Assembly (NCBI RefSeq): GCF_018417475.1
Contig: NZ_CP054856.1
Coordinates: forward strand, 2,759,001-2,823,000
Direction of reading: 5' to 3'
DNA: 64,000 nucleotides
Origin: Novosphingobium decolorationis
GTDB lineage: Bacteria; Pseudomonadota; Alphaproteobacteria; Sphingomonadales; Sphingomonadaceae
The notes beneath the pieces are model-generated. The model saw nothing but the letters and a program-made list of their open reading frames with translations, was not told where the DNA came from and made no database searches. Of the stretch, positions 26,854 through 34,325 are shown piece after piece (position 1 is the first letter of the stretch; each line of letters begins with the position of its first letter). The translations under genes and the position numbers were made by a program.

Positions 26854-27537
26854 ATGCGCGAGATTATCTTCGATACCGAGACCACCGGCTTTGACCCCAA
26901 GAACGGGGACCGTATGGTCGAGATCGGCTGTGTCGAGATGATCAACCGGGTCGAGACGGGCAATTCCTACCACGCCTATTTCAACCCCCAGCGCTCGATG
27001 CCCGCCGAGGCCGAGGCGGTCCACGGCCTGTCCGAAGCCTTCCTTGCCGACAAGCCACTCTTTGCCGAGTGCGCGCAGGAGTTTCTCGACTTCGTCCAGG
27101 ACAGCCCGATGGTCGCCCACAACGCGACCTTCGACTTCAACTTCATCAACGCCGAGCTGGCGATGGCCGGACACCGTGCGATCGACCTTGATCGCATGGT
27201 CGACACCATCGTGCTGGCCAAGGCCAAGCACCCGGGCGCGAAACTTTCGCTCGATGCGCTGTGCTCGCGCTATGGAATTGATCGAAGTCATCGCACCAAG
27301 CACGGCGCTCTCCTAGACGCCGAATTGTTGGCGCAGGTCTATGTGGAGCTGCGGGGCGGCCGCCAGATAGGTCTCGAACTGGTCGCACAAACAACTGAGA
27401 TCGTGTCGGAAACCAAGGTCCTCACACGAAAGGATCGTCCCTTCCGACAGCCGCGTCCCCACGCGGCCACCGATGAGGAACTTTCCGCGCACGCGGAGTT
27501 TCTGAAGTCGGTCGATACCCCGCTTTGGGGTGCCTGA
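26854..27537 (+). CDS. dnaQ: DNA polymerase III epsilon subunit (3'-5' proofreading exonuclease)
   Basis: A 227-residue DEDDh exonuclease. ExoI is F-D-T-E-T-T-G-F at residues 6-13, ExoII is V-A-H-N-A-T-F-D-F-N-F near 90 and ExoIII is R-T-K-H-G-A-L-L-D-A near 150. The C-terminal tail after residue 185 is the flexible part that binds the alpha subunit. ATG 26854 gives M-R-E-I-I-F-D-T-E. Its place close to oriC is the conserved one. Subunit theta is not present, as expected outside enterics. Confidence 0.96.
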   Translation: MREIIFDTETTGFDPKNGDRMVEIGCVEMINRVETGNSYHAYFNPQRSMPAEAEAVHGLSEAFLADKPLFAECAQEFLDFVQDSPMVAHNATFDFNFINAELAMAGHRAIDLDRMVDTIVLAKAKHPGAKLSLDALCSRYGIDRSHRTKHGALLDAELLAQVYVELRGGRQIGLELVAQTTEIVSETKVLTRKDRPFRQPRPHAATDEELSAHAEFLKSVDTPLWGA

Positions 27538-27565
27538 TAACGATAGAAAAGAGGAGTATTCGCCC

Positions 27566-28153
27566 ATGGATATCCGTGTCTCCGGTCATCAAGTCGAAAC
27601 CGGCGAGGCCCTGCAGATCCACGCCAACGAACGGCTGACGGCGATCATCGAAAAGTACTTCAACAGGGCCATATCGTCACAGGTGACTTTCGGGCGTGCC
27701 CCGGCCGGAGCGTTCCGCTGCGACATTGTCATGCACGCCATGCAGAATCTCGTGCTCAAGGGCACCGGCATCGCCCATGACGCGCATGTCGCGCTCGACC
27801 AGGCGGCCGAGAAGATCGACAAGCAGCTGCGCCGCTACAAGCGCCGCCTTACCGACCGTTCCGAGCAGGCCGCGCACGCGATGGCCATGGCCGATGGGTC
27901 GATCGTCGAGGAAGCGGCCTACACCATCTTCGAGGAAGCCCCGAGCGAGCAGGAAGAGGATATCGACACCGATGCCCCCGTCGTGATCGCCGAAACCCGG
28001 GTCGACATTCCCGAGGCCACGGTGTCGGATGCGGTGATGATGCTGGACTTGCGCAACACCACGGCGCTCTTTTTCAAAAACGCTGGCACGGGCCGTCATA
28101 ATATGGTTTACCGCCGCGGCGACGGCTCGATCGGGTGGGTTGAGCCGGCCTGA
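27566..28153 (+). CDS. hpf: ribosome hibernation promoting factor, long form
   Basis: A 195-residue long HPF. Residues 1-100 are the ribosome-binding beta-alpha domain, starting M-D-I-R-V-S-G-H-Q-V. An acidic linker follows, and residues 138-195 are the dimerisation domain that drives 100S ribosome formation (A-V-M-M-L-D-L-R-N-T-T-A-L-F-F near 160 and N-M-V-Y-R-R-G-D-G later). AGAGGAG precedes the ATG at 27566. It is followed by ptsN, a common pairing, but rpoN, often upstream of this pair, is absent. Confidence 0.95.
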   Translation: MDIRVSGHQVETGEALQIHANERLTAIIEKYFNRAISSQVTFGRAPAGAFRCDIVMHAMQNLVLKGTGIAHDAHVALDQAAEKIDKQLRRYKRRLTDRSEQAAHAMAMADGSIVEEAAYTIFEEAPSEQEEDIDTDAPVVIAETRVDIPEATVSDAVMMLDLRNTTALFFKNAGTGRHNMVYRRGDGSIGWVEPA

Positions 28154-28170
28154 CGCACAGCGCGAGCCCG

Positions 28171-28220
28171 CAATTTCCACTTCGCGGAAATTCGGCAGCC
28201 CCCGAGCATTCGGGGGCTGA
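28171..28220 (+). terminator. hairpin pair between hpf and ptsN
   Basis: AATTTCC and GGAAATT around 28172-28191 and a perfect CAGCCCCCGA/TCGGGGGCTG stem at 28196-28219. There is no T-run, so it may be a processing or pause site rather than a full terminator. Confidence 0.4.
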
Positions 28221-28272
28221 TCGTGCATAAACGGGACGGAAGAGTGGTCACACGACCGCGATCTTATCTGCA

Positions 28273-28734
28273 ATGACCAGTCTTTTCACTTTGCTTCCGG
28301 CCGCAGTCACGTCGATCGACGTGGAGGGCAAGGACGCCATTCTCAAGCATCTCGCCGGGCTCTTTGCCGAGGTCTATGAACTCGACGAGGCGCATGTCCT
28401 GGGCGCGCTGCTGGAACGTGAGCAGCTGGGCAGCACCGGGTTCGGGCGCCGCATCGCGATCCCGCACGCCCGCGTCGAGGGCCTCAAGCGCCCCGTTGCG
28501 GCCTTTATCCGGCTGGAATCCCCGGCCGAGTTCCAATCGGCCGATGGTCTTCCGGTCGATCTCGTCTTCGGTCTGCTTTCGCCGCTGGGCGCAGGCGCCA
28601 CGCACCTTCACGCCCTGGCCGCCATCTCGCGCATGATGCGCGATGAACGCATGCACGCCACGCTGGTCGAGGCGACCGGCCCTGAGGCCATCTACGCCCT
28701 TCTCAGCAACGTCCTTGACCGCGATGCCGCCTGA
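28273..28734 (+). CDS. ptsN: nitrogen-regulatory PTS IIA-like protein PtsN
   Basis: A 153-residue EIIA(Ntr) domain protein. The phosphorylatable His lies in R-I-A-I-P-H-A-R-V-E near residue 70, with the E-x-L-G-S-T-G-F-G block before it. It would take phosphate from NPr and control potassium or carbon and nitrogen functions. ATG 28273 sits 119 bases after hpf. The next gene starts inside its last codons (ATG 28724). Confidence 0.93.
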   Translation: MTSLFTLLPAAVTSIDVEGKDAILKHLAGLFAEVYELDEAHVLGALLEREQLGSTGFGRRIAIPHARVEGLKRPVAAFIRLESPAEFQSADGLPVDLVFGLLSPLGAGATHLHALAAISRMMRDERMHATLVEATGPEAIYALLSNVLDRDAA

Positions 28735-29221
28735 GCGTGGCCCCGAGGCCGGGGCCAGCGGCAATCCCCCGGGAGCCAATCTCCACTGGCGCGGGCTGGA
28801 AAGCCTCTACGCCTCGGCAGCGATCAACCAGACATTCGCCTCGCGTCTCGAAATTCCGGGCGAGGGCCGTGCGCGCATCCTTTTCGATGTCCGTCCCGAG
28901 GTCTTCCACGCAGGGGGCGCGGCGCATGGCACGATCTATTTCAAGATGCTCGACGATGCTGCCTTCTACGCGGCCAATACGCTCGTCTCGGACCGTTTCC
29001 TGCTGACTACCGCCTTCAACCTGCACCTGACCAAGCCGGTCACGGGCGGCCGCCTGGTGGCCGAGGGCACCTGGATCAGTGGTCGGCGCCGGGTGTTCGT
29101 GGCGGAATCGCGCCTGATCGACGAGGCGGGCGATGAGGTTGGCCGGGGCAGCGGTACCTTCATGCGCTCGCGCATCGCGCTTTCGGGCCTGCCTGGCTAC
29201 CACACCGCCAGCAAGGACTGA
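28724..29221 (+). CDS. PaaI-like hotdog thioesterase
   Basis: A 165-residue hotdog-fold protein. The family block A-A-H-G-T-I-Y-F-K-M-L-D-D-A-A-F-Y-A-A-N, with its active-site Asp/Glu region, lies near residue 65, and strands such as T-A-F-N-L-H-L-T-K-P-V and G-R-L-V-A-E-G-T-W follow. It probably hydrolyses an acyl-CoA of unknown identity. ATG 28724 overlaps the ptsN end by 11 bases, so it should be coupled to it. An N-terminal Gly/Pro-rich tail of about 20 residues is unusual. Confidence 0.88.
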   Translation: MPPERGPEAGASGNPPGANLHWRGLESLYASAAINQTFASRLEIPGEGRARILFDVRPEVFHAGGAAHGTIYFKMLDDAAFYAANTLVSDRFLLTTAFNLHLTKPVTGGRLVAEGTWISGRRRVFVAESRLIDEAGDEVGRGSGTFMRSRIALSGLPGYHTASKD

Positions 29222-29226
29222 GCCCT

Positions 29227-29556
29227 ATGGATGCGCGTCTCCCGGCCCACATGGAAGTCTCCGCCCTGATCCGGCGAATCGAGTCGGAAGGGGGCTTCGG
29301 CATGGTGCTCAACAAGGGCGAGCGCGACGCCGGAACGCTCATGGTCGTGCTTGTCGAAAGAGGCCGCGATTCAAGGGCTTACGAGCGCATGCCACAGCTT
29401 GACGGGACCCGAAAATGGACCCTGTCGCGCGAACAAGATCCTGAAAATCCTTGGGAATTTTCCGAATTTCTCGAGCGCCGCGGGGAGCAGGACCCGGACC
29501 TCTGGATCGTGGAACTGGACATCGCCGATGGGGTGCGTTTCATCGAAGCTGAGTAG
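29227..29556 (+). CDS. DUF1491-family protein
   Basis: A 109-residue protein beginning M-D-A-R-L-P-A-H-M-E-V-S-A-L-I-R-R. Conserved family features include G-G-F-G-M-V-L-N-K-G-E-R-D-A-G and a final D-L-W-I-V-E-L-D-I block. The family is a small alpha/beta protein found mostly in alphaproteobacteria with unknown function. It starts five bases after the thioesterase stop, so the ptsN-thioesterase-DUF1491 run is one operon. Confidence 0.88.
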   Translation: MDARLPAHMEVSALIRRIESEGGFGMVLNKGERDAGTLMVVLVERGRDSRAYERMPQLDGTRKWTLSREQDPENPWEFSEFLERRGEQDPDLWIVELDIADGVRFIEAE

Positions 29557-29565
29557 CTTTTTGGG

Positions 29566-29593
29566 TTGACTTGCAAGCCTTGCAAGCTAAAGG
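29566..29593 (+). promoter_or_regulatory. candidate promoter with tandem palindromes before the SleB-like gene
   Basis: TTGACT (29566-29571), 16 bases, TAAAGG (29588-29593). Two copies of CTTGCAAG (29570-29577 and 29579-29586) fill the spacer, which suits a repressor or activator binding site. The predicted leader to the ATG at 29753 is about 150 nt. Confidence 0.45.
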
Positions 29594-29752
29594 GCGCCCC
29601 GCAAAGGCGAACGCGGCCCGGTGGCATTTCGGCACATCCGGCTAGCACGCAGACGGGGAATCGTCGGCAGGTCCGAACGAAGATGTAACGGCTTTCGCAG
29701 CCACTTCGTTCCAACCTGTGTCGGACCGTTCACCGCATTAGATTTTGTCTTG

Positions 29753-30424
29753 ATGGGTACGAAGCTTGAGTGGGCGAGCGCGGTGGCGCTGGCCGCATCA
29801 GTTGTCACTGCTGTCGTAAGCACCCAGGGTTCGGGTGCAGCCGCGTCCGATCATCAGCCGGTCCCGGCACTCGATCAGAACCCCGTGGTGGAGGCTGAGG
29901 ACGCCTCTGCCCTTCCCTCTTCCGATTCCAGCGACGTCGCGTTCGTGGCCGAGCCGGTGGTCCAGACGCTCCCCGCGAGCGGCGGCACCGAGGTTTCGGG
30001 CGATGACACCGCCGAGACGCTGGCCCAGCTCGTGGCCATGCAGGATGCGCCCGCCAAGCTGAGCCGCAATATGCGCTGCTTGGCCGGTGCGATCTACTTC
30101 GAGGCGCGTGGCGAGTCGCTCGAAGGCCAGCTGGCCGTGGGGCGCGTGGTCATCAACCGCGCCAACTCCGACCGCTTCCCCGACAGCTACTGCTCGGTCG
30201 TGCTGCAGCGTTCGCAGTTCTCGTTCGTGCGCCGTGGCCGCCTGCCCCATATCCCCGAGCGTTCGGCCGCCTGGAAGCGTGCCGTTGCGGTCGCGCGCAT
30301 TGCCGCGGCGGATGGCTGGGACAATCCGGCCAAGGGCGCGCTGTTCTTCCACGCGGCCCGTATCTCGCCGCGCTGGGGTCACGCGCGCCTCGCACGCGTC
30401 GACAACCACATCTTCTACCGCTGA
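29753..30424 (+). CDS. cell wall hydrolase (SleB/hydrolase_2 domain)
   Basis: A 223-residue exported protein. An N-terminal hydrophobic segment (W-A-S-A-V-A-L-A-A-S-V-V-T-A-V-V) acts as signal or anchor, followed by an Asp/Ser/Pro-rich linker. The SleB catalytic domain (about 110-223) shows L-A-G-A-I-Y-F-E-A-R-G-E, G-Q-L-A-V-G-R-V-V-I-N-R, S-Q-F-S-F and A-L-F-F-H-A. The Glu in the F-E-A-R-G-E block is the expected catalytic residue of this lytic-transglycosylase-like family. It acts on peptidoglycan. ATG 29753 was chosen over an upstream extension without a signal. Confidence 0.88.
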   Translation: MGTKLEWASAVALAASVVTAVVSTQGSGAAASDHQPVPALDQNPVVEAEDASALPSSDSSDVAFVAEPVVQTLPASGGTEVSGDDTAETLAQLVAMQDAPAKLSRNMRCLAGAIYFEARGESLEGQLAVGRVVINRANSDRFPDSYCSVVLQRSQFSFVRRGRLPHIPERSAAWKRAVAVARIAAADGWDNPAKGALFFHAARISPRWGHARLARVDNHIFYR

Positions 30425-30443
30425 GCCCTCTAGTGGGCTGAGA

Positions 30444-30479
30444 AAGGCCGGGGAGCGCCCTTATGCGCTTCCCGGCCTT
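30444..30479. terminator. terminator between the SleB-like gene and xth
   Basis: AAGGCCGGGGAGCGC and GCGCTTCCCGGCCTT form a 15-bp stem with one G-U pair and a 6-base loop. The A/T-rich ends are short. It probably serves both convergent genes. Confidence 0.7.
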
Positions 30480-30501
30480 CGTGTGTCCGGTGCAGACGCT
30501 A

Positions 30502-31278
30502 TCAGGCGTCGCGCAGCTCCACCCAGACCGGAGCATGGTCGCTAGCCTTCTCCCGGCCACGGTGCGCCTTGTCGACGCCGCAGGCGACCAGCCGGTCGGC
30601 CAGTTCGGGCGAGAGCAGCGCGTGGTCGATGCGAAAGCCATGGTCGCGCGGCCAGGCGCCTGCCTGGTAGTCCCAGTAGGTCCATACGCCGCCTTGCGGG
30701 TTGTGCGTCGCGATCGCGTCGGTCCAGCCATCGCCGAGCAGGCGGAAGTAGGCATCGCGCGATTCCGGCTGCATCAGCGCATCGCTCGCCATTGCGGGCG
30801 GTGACCAGATGTCGCGGTCGAAGGGGATGACGTTGAAGTCGCCGGTGACGATGGCGGGCACTTCCTCGGCGCGGATCTGGGCCATGCGTTCGCGCAGGCG
30901 CTGCATCCAGCGCAGCTTGTAGTCGAACTTGGGGCCGGGAACAGGGTTGCCGTTGGGCAGGTAGATACCGGCCACGCGGATACCGAAGACGTCGGCTTCG
31001 ATATAGCGCGAATGGTCGTCCTCCGGCTCGCCCGCAAGCCCGCGCTGCACCTCGACCGGCATTTCCCCGTCGGCCAGGATGGCCACGCCATTGAAGCTCT
31101 TCTGGCCATGCCAGATGCCCTTGTAGCCCAGCTTCTCGAACTCGGCGATCGGGAAGCCTTCATCCTGCGACTTAATCTCCTGGAGGCAAGCCACGGCAGG
31201 GCGCGTCTCGGCGAGCCATTCGAGCAGGCGGGGCAGGCGTGCCTTGACGCCGTTGATGTTGAAGCTGGCGATTTTCAT
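30502..31278 (-). CDS. xth: exodeoxyribonuclease III / AP endonuclease
   Basis: A 258-residue EEP-fold nuclease for base excision repair. The start K-I-A-S-F-N-I-N-G-V-K-A-R holds the Asn, Q-E-I-K carries the metal Glu, G-D-F-N-V near residue 150 holds the Asp and Asn, and R-I-D-H and S-D-H-A-P-V close the active site. The length is normal. The function is clear: cleavage at abasic sites and 3'-end repair in the cytosol. Confidence 0.95.
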   Translation of the reverse strand: MKIASFNINGVKARLPRLLEWLAETRPAVACLQEIKSQDEGFPIAEFEKLGYKGIWHGQKSFNGVAILADGEMPVEVQRGLAGEPEDDHSRYIEADVFGIRVAGIYLPNGNPVPGPKFDYKLRWMQRLRERMAQIRAEEVPAIVTGDFNVIPFDRDIWSPPAMASDALMQPESRDAYFRLLGDGWTDAIATHNPQGGVWTYWDYQAGAWPRDHGFRIDHALLSPELADRLVACGVDKAHRGREKASDHAPVWVELRDA

Positions 31279-31410
31279 GGCCCGCCTTCTCGGCAGGAGG
31301 AGGGGCGCACGTCAAGGCCCGCGCCGTGCCTTTTGGCCTGCGCGGCGCGCTTGTCCGCCGCTATGCGCACGCGCAGGGCGCGCACATTCGTTCGAACCGG
31401 AACTTGGGGA

Positions 31411-31743
31411 TCAGATGCTGAAGCTGGAGCCGCAGCCGCAACCTGCGGCGGCCATCGGGTTCTCGACTCGGAAGGCCGCGCCGCCGAGCGATTCGACGTA
31501 GTCGACCACGCAGCCGTTGACGAGGTCGAGGCTGACCGGATCGACGACCAGACGCACCCCATCGGTCTCGACCACGCAGTCCTCGCTGTCGGGAGTCTCG
31601 GCCAGGCCGAACTTGTACTGGAAGCCCGAACAGCCCCCACCCTCGACCGACAGCCGCAGGATCGCGGGCTTGTCCTGCTTCTGCGCGATCGTGGCGACAC
31701 GGGCGGCGGCGGACGGGCTGAGAGTGATTGCGGTGTTTTCCAT
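31411..31743 (-). CDS. erpA: iron-sulfur cluster insertion protein ErpA-like (A-type carrier)
   Basis: A 110-residue A-type carrier. The three cluster cysteines lie in G-G-G-C-S-G-F-Q-Y near residue 38 and C-G-C-G near the C terminus (residues 103-106). It passes [4Fe-4S] or [2Fe-2S] clusters to apo-enzymes. The ATG at 31743 matches family length; an upstream extension is not needed. It might also be called IscA or SufA, as no isc/suf genes are adjacent to decide. Confidence 0.88.
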   Translation of the reverse strand: MENTAITLSPSAAARVATIAQKQDKPAILRLSVEGGGCSGFQYKFGLAETPDSEDCVVETDGVRLVVDPVSLDLVNGCVVDYVESLGGAAFRVENPMAAAGCGCGSSFSI

Positions 31744-31875
31744 GCCCCCAATGTAGGCCTGCGCGGCCGTGCCGACAAGTTCGCTGCGCGAGGTTGCGGG
31801 CAAGGTCCGGGAATCGCATGCGGATTCCCGGATCGTGTCAGGGCCCCTGCCCCCAGGAGCCCTGCAGAGGACGGA

Positions 31876-32301
31876 TCAGGCCATCTGGATGTAGTCGCGC
31901 AGTGCCGCAGCCTCGCCTTCGACCTTGTCGATCCGGTACTTCACGATGTCGCCGATCGAGACGAAGCCGACCATGCGCCCCCCTTCGACCACCGGCAGGT
32001 GGCGGATGCGGCGCTTGGTCATCATCGCCAGTGCGGTCATGGCTGAGGTGGTGGGATCAACCGTGACGGCGGGCGCGGTCATCACCTCGCGCACGGGCTT
32101 GTCGAGGAGTTCTGCGCCGAATTCGCGCAGGCGGTAGAGCACGTCGCGCTCGGAAAAGATGCCTGCAATGGACTCGCCGTCCATCACCGGCATCGCGCCG
32201 ATGCGGCGCTCGGCAAGAAGCCCGGCCGCCTCACGCACCGTGGCCGAGGCGGGGCAGGTTACAATGTCGTGGCGGCCTTCGAGTATCCTTTCAATCGTCA
32301 T
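31876..32301 (-). CDS. tandem CBS-domain protein
   Basis: A 141-residue protein made of two CBS domains. The first (about residues 10-65) contains G-A-M-P-V-M-D-G-E-S-I-A-G-I-F-S-E-R-D, the second (about 78-130) I-R-H-L-P-V-V-E-G-G-R-M-V-G-F-V-S. CBS pairs bind adenosyl nucleotides and regulate partners. No fused enzyme is present, so the partner is unknown. The ATG at 32301 faces a 332-base gap holding repeat copy D. Confidence 0.9.
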   Translation of the reverse strand: MTIERILEGRHDIVTCPASATVREAAGLLAERRIGAMPVMDGESIAGIFSERDVLYRLREFGAELLDKPVREVMTAPAVTVDPTTSAMTALAMMTKRRIRHLPVVEGGRMVGFVSIGDIVKYRIDKVEGEAAALRDYIQMA

Positions 32302-32453
32302 CCTGCTCTCCCTGTTCGTGAGCGACGGCGCCGGACTCGTTGGACCGGCGCAAAGAGAATACCACAGGCCGCGGCCGCCTACTACTTGCGGAGCTTTCCC
32401 GGGGTGACGCTTAGGATTGCCGGATAGAGAAGTATAAGGGGTAAAAAGGAAAT

Positions 32454-32580
32454 AGTGATTCAAGGGGTTATTACCCCTTGACCCCAGAACTGTCAGCCGC
32501 AGCGCACTTGGCCAACATGGCGTGTGTAAGGTGAGGTTGACCGTTCTGGGAGCCCGAGGGCGATGGCCTTCGGAATCATT
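32454..32580 (+). repeat. palindromic repeat, copy D (127 bp)
   Basis: The ends AGTGATTC and GAATCATT are inverted. Hairpin 1 is AAGGGGTTATTACCCCTT with a compensated change (GTTATTAC for GCCATTGC), the centre has CAGAACTGTC and TTGACCGTTCTGGG, and hairpin 2 is CCGAGGGCGATGGCCTTCGG. It lies between divergent genes; the rest of the 332-base gap (32302-32633) shows nothing else. Confidence 0.85.
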
Positions 32581-32633
32581 CTTCTGGCCTGCTTCCACTT
32601 GCAGAGGGCCCACCAAAGGCGCAGAGGTGGCCC

Positions 32634-32930
32634 ATGGTCCCCCCTTCCCCCCTCGACGATCCCGAGAAGGCCGCGCACGCCTGGGCGCGGTACCTGCGCA
32701 TCATGCGCTGGATGATGCTGGTCACGGTCGGCTTCGTCGCGGCCGCGATCTACCTGCTCTACCGTTCCAACGGCGCGGTCTCGATCCACTTCTACATCGC
32801 CGCCGCGCTGGGCGTGGGATTCACGATGTTGCTGGCCTCGGCGCTGATGGGCCTCGCGTTCCTGTCGAGCGGCACGGGGCACGACGAATCGATCGTCGAT
32901 CCCCTGGAGGATGAGCGCAACGCGCCCTGA
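32634..32930 (+). CDS. small two-helix membrane protein
   Basis: A 98-residue protein with two predicted membrane segments at about residues 24-43 (W-M-M-L-V-T-V-G-F-V-A-A-A-I-Y-L-L) and 52-78 (H-F-Y-I-A-A-A-L-G-V-G-F-T-M-L-L-A). The C-terminal tail is short and acidic. No function is known. The ATG at 32634 has a GGAGG-poor upstream (GCAGAGG), so expression may be weak. It is convergent with the ferredoxin gene nine bases on. Confidence 0.75.
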   Translation: MVPPSPLDDPEKAAHAWARYLRIMRWMMLVTVGFVAAAIYLLYRSNGAVSIHFYIAAALGVGFTMLLASALMGLAFLSSGTGHDESIVDPLEDERNAP

Positions 32931-32939
32931 GGACTGGCT

Positions 32940-33332
32940 TCAGGCCTTCTCGGGAGGGCGCAGACGGTAGCGCTCGACCGGACGGCCGGCGACGAGGTGC
33001 TCCTGGATGATCTCTTCCAGCACCTCCTCGGTGCACGAATGGTACCAGACCCCGTCGGGCCAGACGACCGCGACGGGCCCCGCAGTGCAGATGCGCAGGC
33101 AATCGGCCTTGGAACGGGCAATGCCCCCCTGCCCTTCGAGACCCAGCTGCTTCAGGCGCTTCTTGAGGTACTTCCAGGCGGCTGCGCCCTTCTCGGGCGG
33201 GCAGCACTTGGCCTTCTGGGGCTCGGCGCACAGGAAGATGTGGCGCGAGATATCCTCGCCCCCCGCCTTGGCGAGCGCGGCGCGCGCGATGCGAAGCTCG
33301 GCCTCGCTCGCGCTCACGGGCGCAGTGTCCAT
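32940..33332 (-). CDS. (2Fe-2S) thioredoxin-like ferredoxin domain protein
   Basis: A 130-residue protein of the thioredoxin-fold [2Fe-2S] ferredoxin family. Candidate cluster ligands are in [25 protein letters not shown] and S-C-T-E-E. The first and the C-L-R-I-C region match the family pattern. The electron partner is unknown. It starts inside the end of the next upstream thioesterase gene (19-base overlap), so the two are linked. Confidence 0.85.
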   Translation of the reverse strand: MDTAPVSASEAELRIARAALAKAGGEDISRHIFLCAEPQKAKCCPPEKGAAAWKYLKKRLKQLGLEGQGGIARSKADCLRICTAGPVAVVWPDGVWYHSCTEEVLEEIIQEHLVAGRPVERYRLRPPEKA

Positions 33333-33736
33333 TCGTTGAGAAGTTCGGGAATGGCGACCGTCTGCCCCGAAGCGTCAACCGCTACCGTCACGCAGCGCGA
33401 GAAGACCACGGGGACCTCGTTCTGGGTGACGACGTGAATCATGGTCATGGAGGTGCGCCCGACACGTTCGACCGCGCAGGCGATGGTCACCGGGTCGGGA
33501 TAGTGCGTCTGGTTCAGATATTCGAGGTTGAGGCTGACCACCATCGTGCTGAGCCCGGTCAGGTGCTTGCGGTAGCCCGAGGCCTCGTAGAAGCGCACGC
33601 GCGCGTCCTCGATGTAGGCCGCCATGGTGACGTTGTTGATGTGCCGGTTGAGATCGAGGTCGGCAAAGCGCGGGACGATCTCGTGGTGAAAGGGGTAACG
33701 GCTGGCATCGAGCAGCGCGGGATCAGGTTTGGCCAT
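33314..33736 (-). CDS. 4HBT-type acyl-CoA thioesterase
   Basis: A 140-residue hotdog thioesterase. The active-site Asp lies in [14 protein letters not shown] near residue 25, the motif of 4-hydroxybenzoyl-CoA-type thioesterases (D-x-D-x-x-x-H-x-N-N). [12 protein letters not shown] follows. The substrate is unknown. The gene overlaps the ferredoxin-domain gene by 19 bases, an uncommon pairing that might be conserved in sphingomonads. Confidence 0.88.
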   Translation of the reverse strand: MAKPDPALLDASRYPFHHEIVPRFADLDLNRHINNVTMAAYIEDARVRFYEASGYRKHLTGLSTMVVSLNLEYLNQTHYPDPVTIACAVERVGRTSMTMIHVVTQNEVPVVFSRCVTVAVDASGQTVAIPELLNEWTLRP

Positions 33737-33810
33737 GGCCGATCAGGTAGGAAGTACCAAGGCCCAGGTCCAGCCCCTGAAGGCGCTCTAGCCCTGCCCT
33801 ACTGGCCTGA

Positions 33811-34275
33811 TCAGACCTTCTTGCCGACGATGCGCGCGATCTCGTCGGCGACGAGGCGCTCGACCATCGGGGGCAGGTTGCGGTCGAGCCATTCGGCGAG
33901 CGCAGGGCGCAGGAGTTCGCGCGTGAGGTCTTCGAGCGAGGTTTCGCCCGAGCGCACGATGCGCGGCTTCATGCCGGGTTCGGACATCATCGCCAGAGCG
34001 GCGAGCGAATCCTGCATCGACTTGCGGCTCTGCGGCTGGAGCAGCGACGTGTCGTCCCGGGCGGGCGGGGTCTGCGGAGCATCGTCGGCGAGCGCTTCGG
34101 CCTCGTCGAGCTCGAGCACCGATTCCTCGTAGCGGGACACAGGGGTCGGTTCGGGCGCGGCATGGGCGCGTGCGCCTTGCGCATTGGCCCCGATGCCCGA
34201 GAGCGTCTCGCGCGCGATCACCTTCTTGATCGACTGGAGAATCTCCTCGACCGAAGGTTCGCCGTTGTGACCCAT
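33811..34275 (-). CDS. popZ: PopZ-like polar organising protein (DUF2497)
   Basis: A 154-residue protein with the two conserved ends of the DUF2497/PopZ family. The N-terminal helix is P-S-V-E-E-I-L-Q-S-I-K-K-V-I-A near residue 7, and the C-terminal oligomerisation region is S-L-E-D-L-T-R-E-L-L-R-P-A-L followed by W-L-D-R-N-L-P-P-M-V-E-R-L-V. Between them is a Pro/Ala/acidic disordered linker of about 60 residues. In Caulobacter PopZ forms a polar matrix that tethers ParB-parS. Here it lies next to tolC and pcm, a common alphaproteobacterial order. The valine-tRNA ligase gene often found next is absent. Confidence 0.85.
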   Translation of the reverse strand: MGHNGEPSVEEILQSIKKVIARETLSGIGANAQGARAHAAPEPTPVSRYEESVLELDEAEALADDAPQTPPARDDTSLLQPQSRKSMQDSLAALAMMSEPGMKPRIVRSGETSLEDLTRELLRPALAEWLDRNLPPMVERLVADEIARIVGKKV

Positions 34276-34325
34276 CTCGTAAAAACCCTTAAAAAGCAGG
34301 CCCTCGAGTCGGGCGCGCGGTAGAT

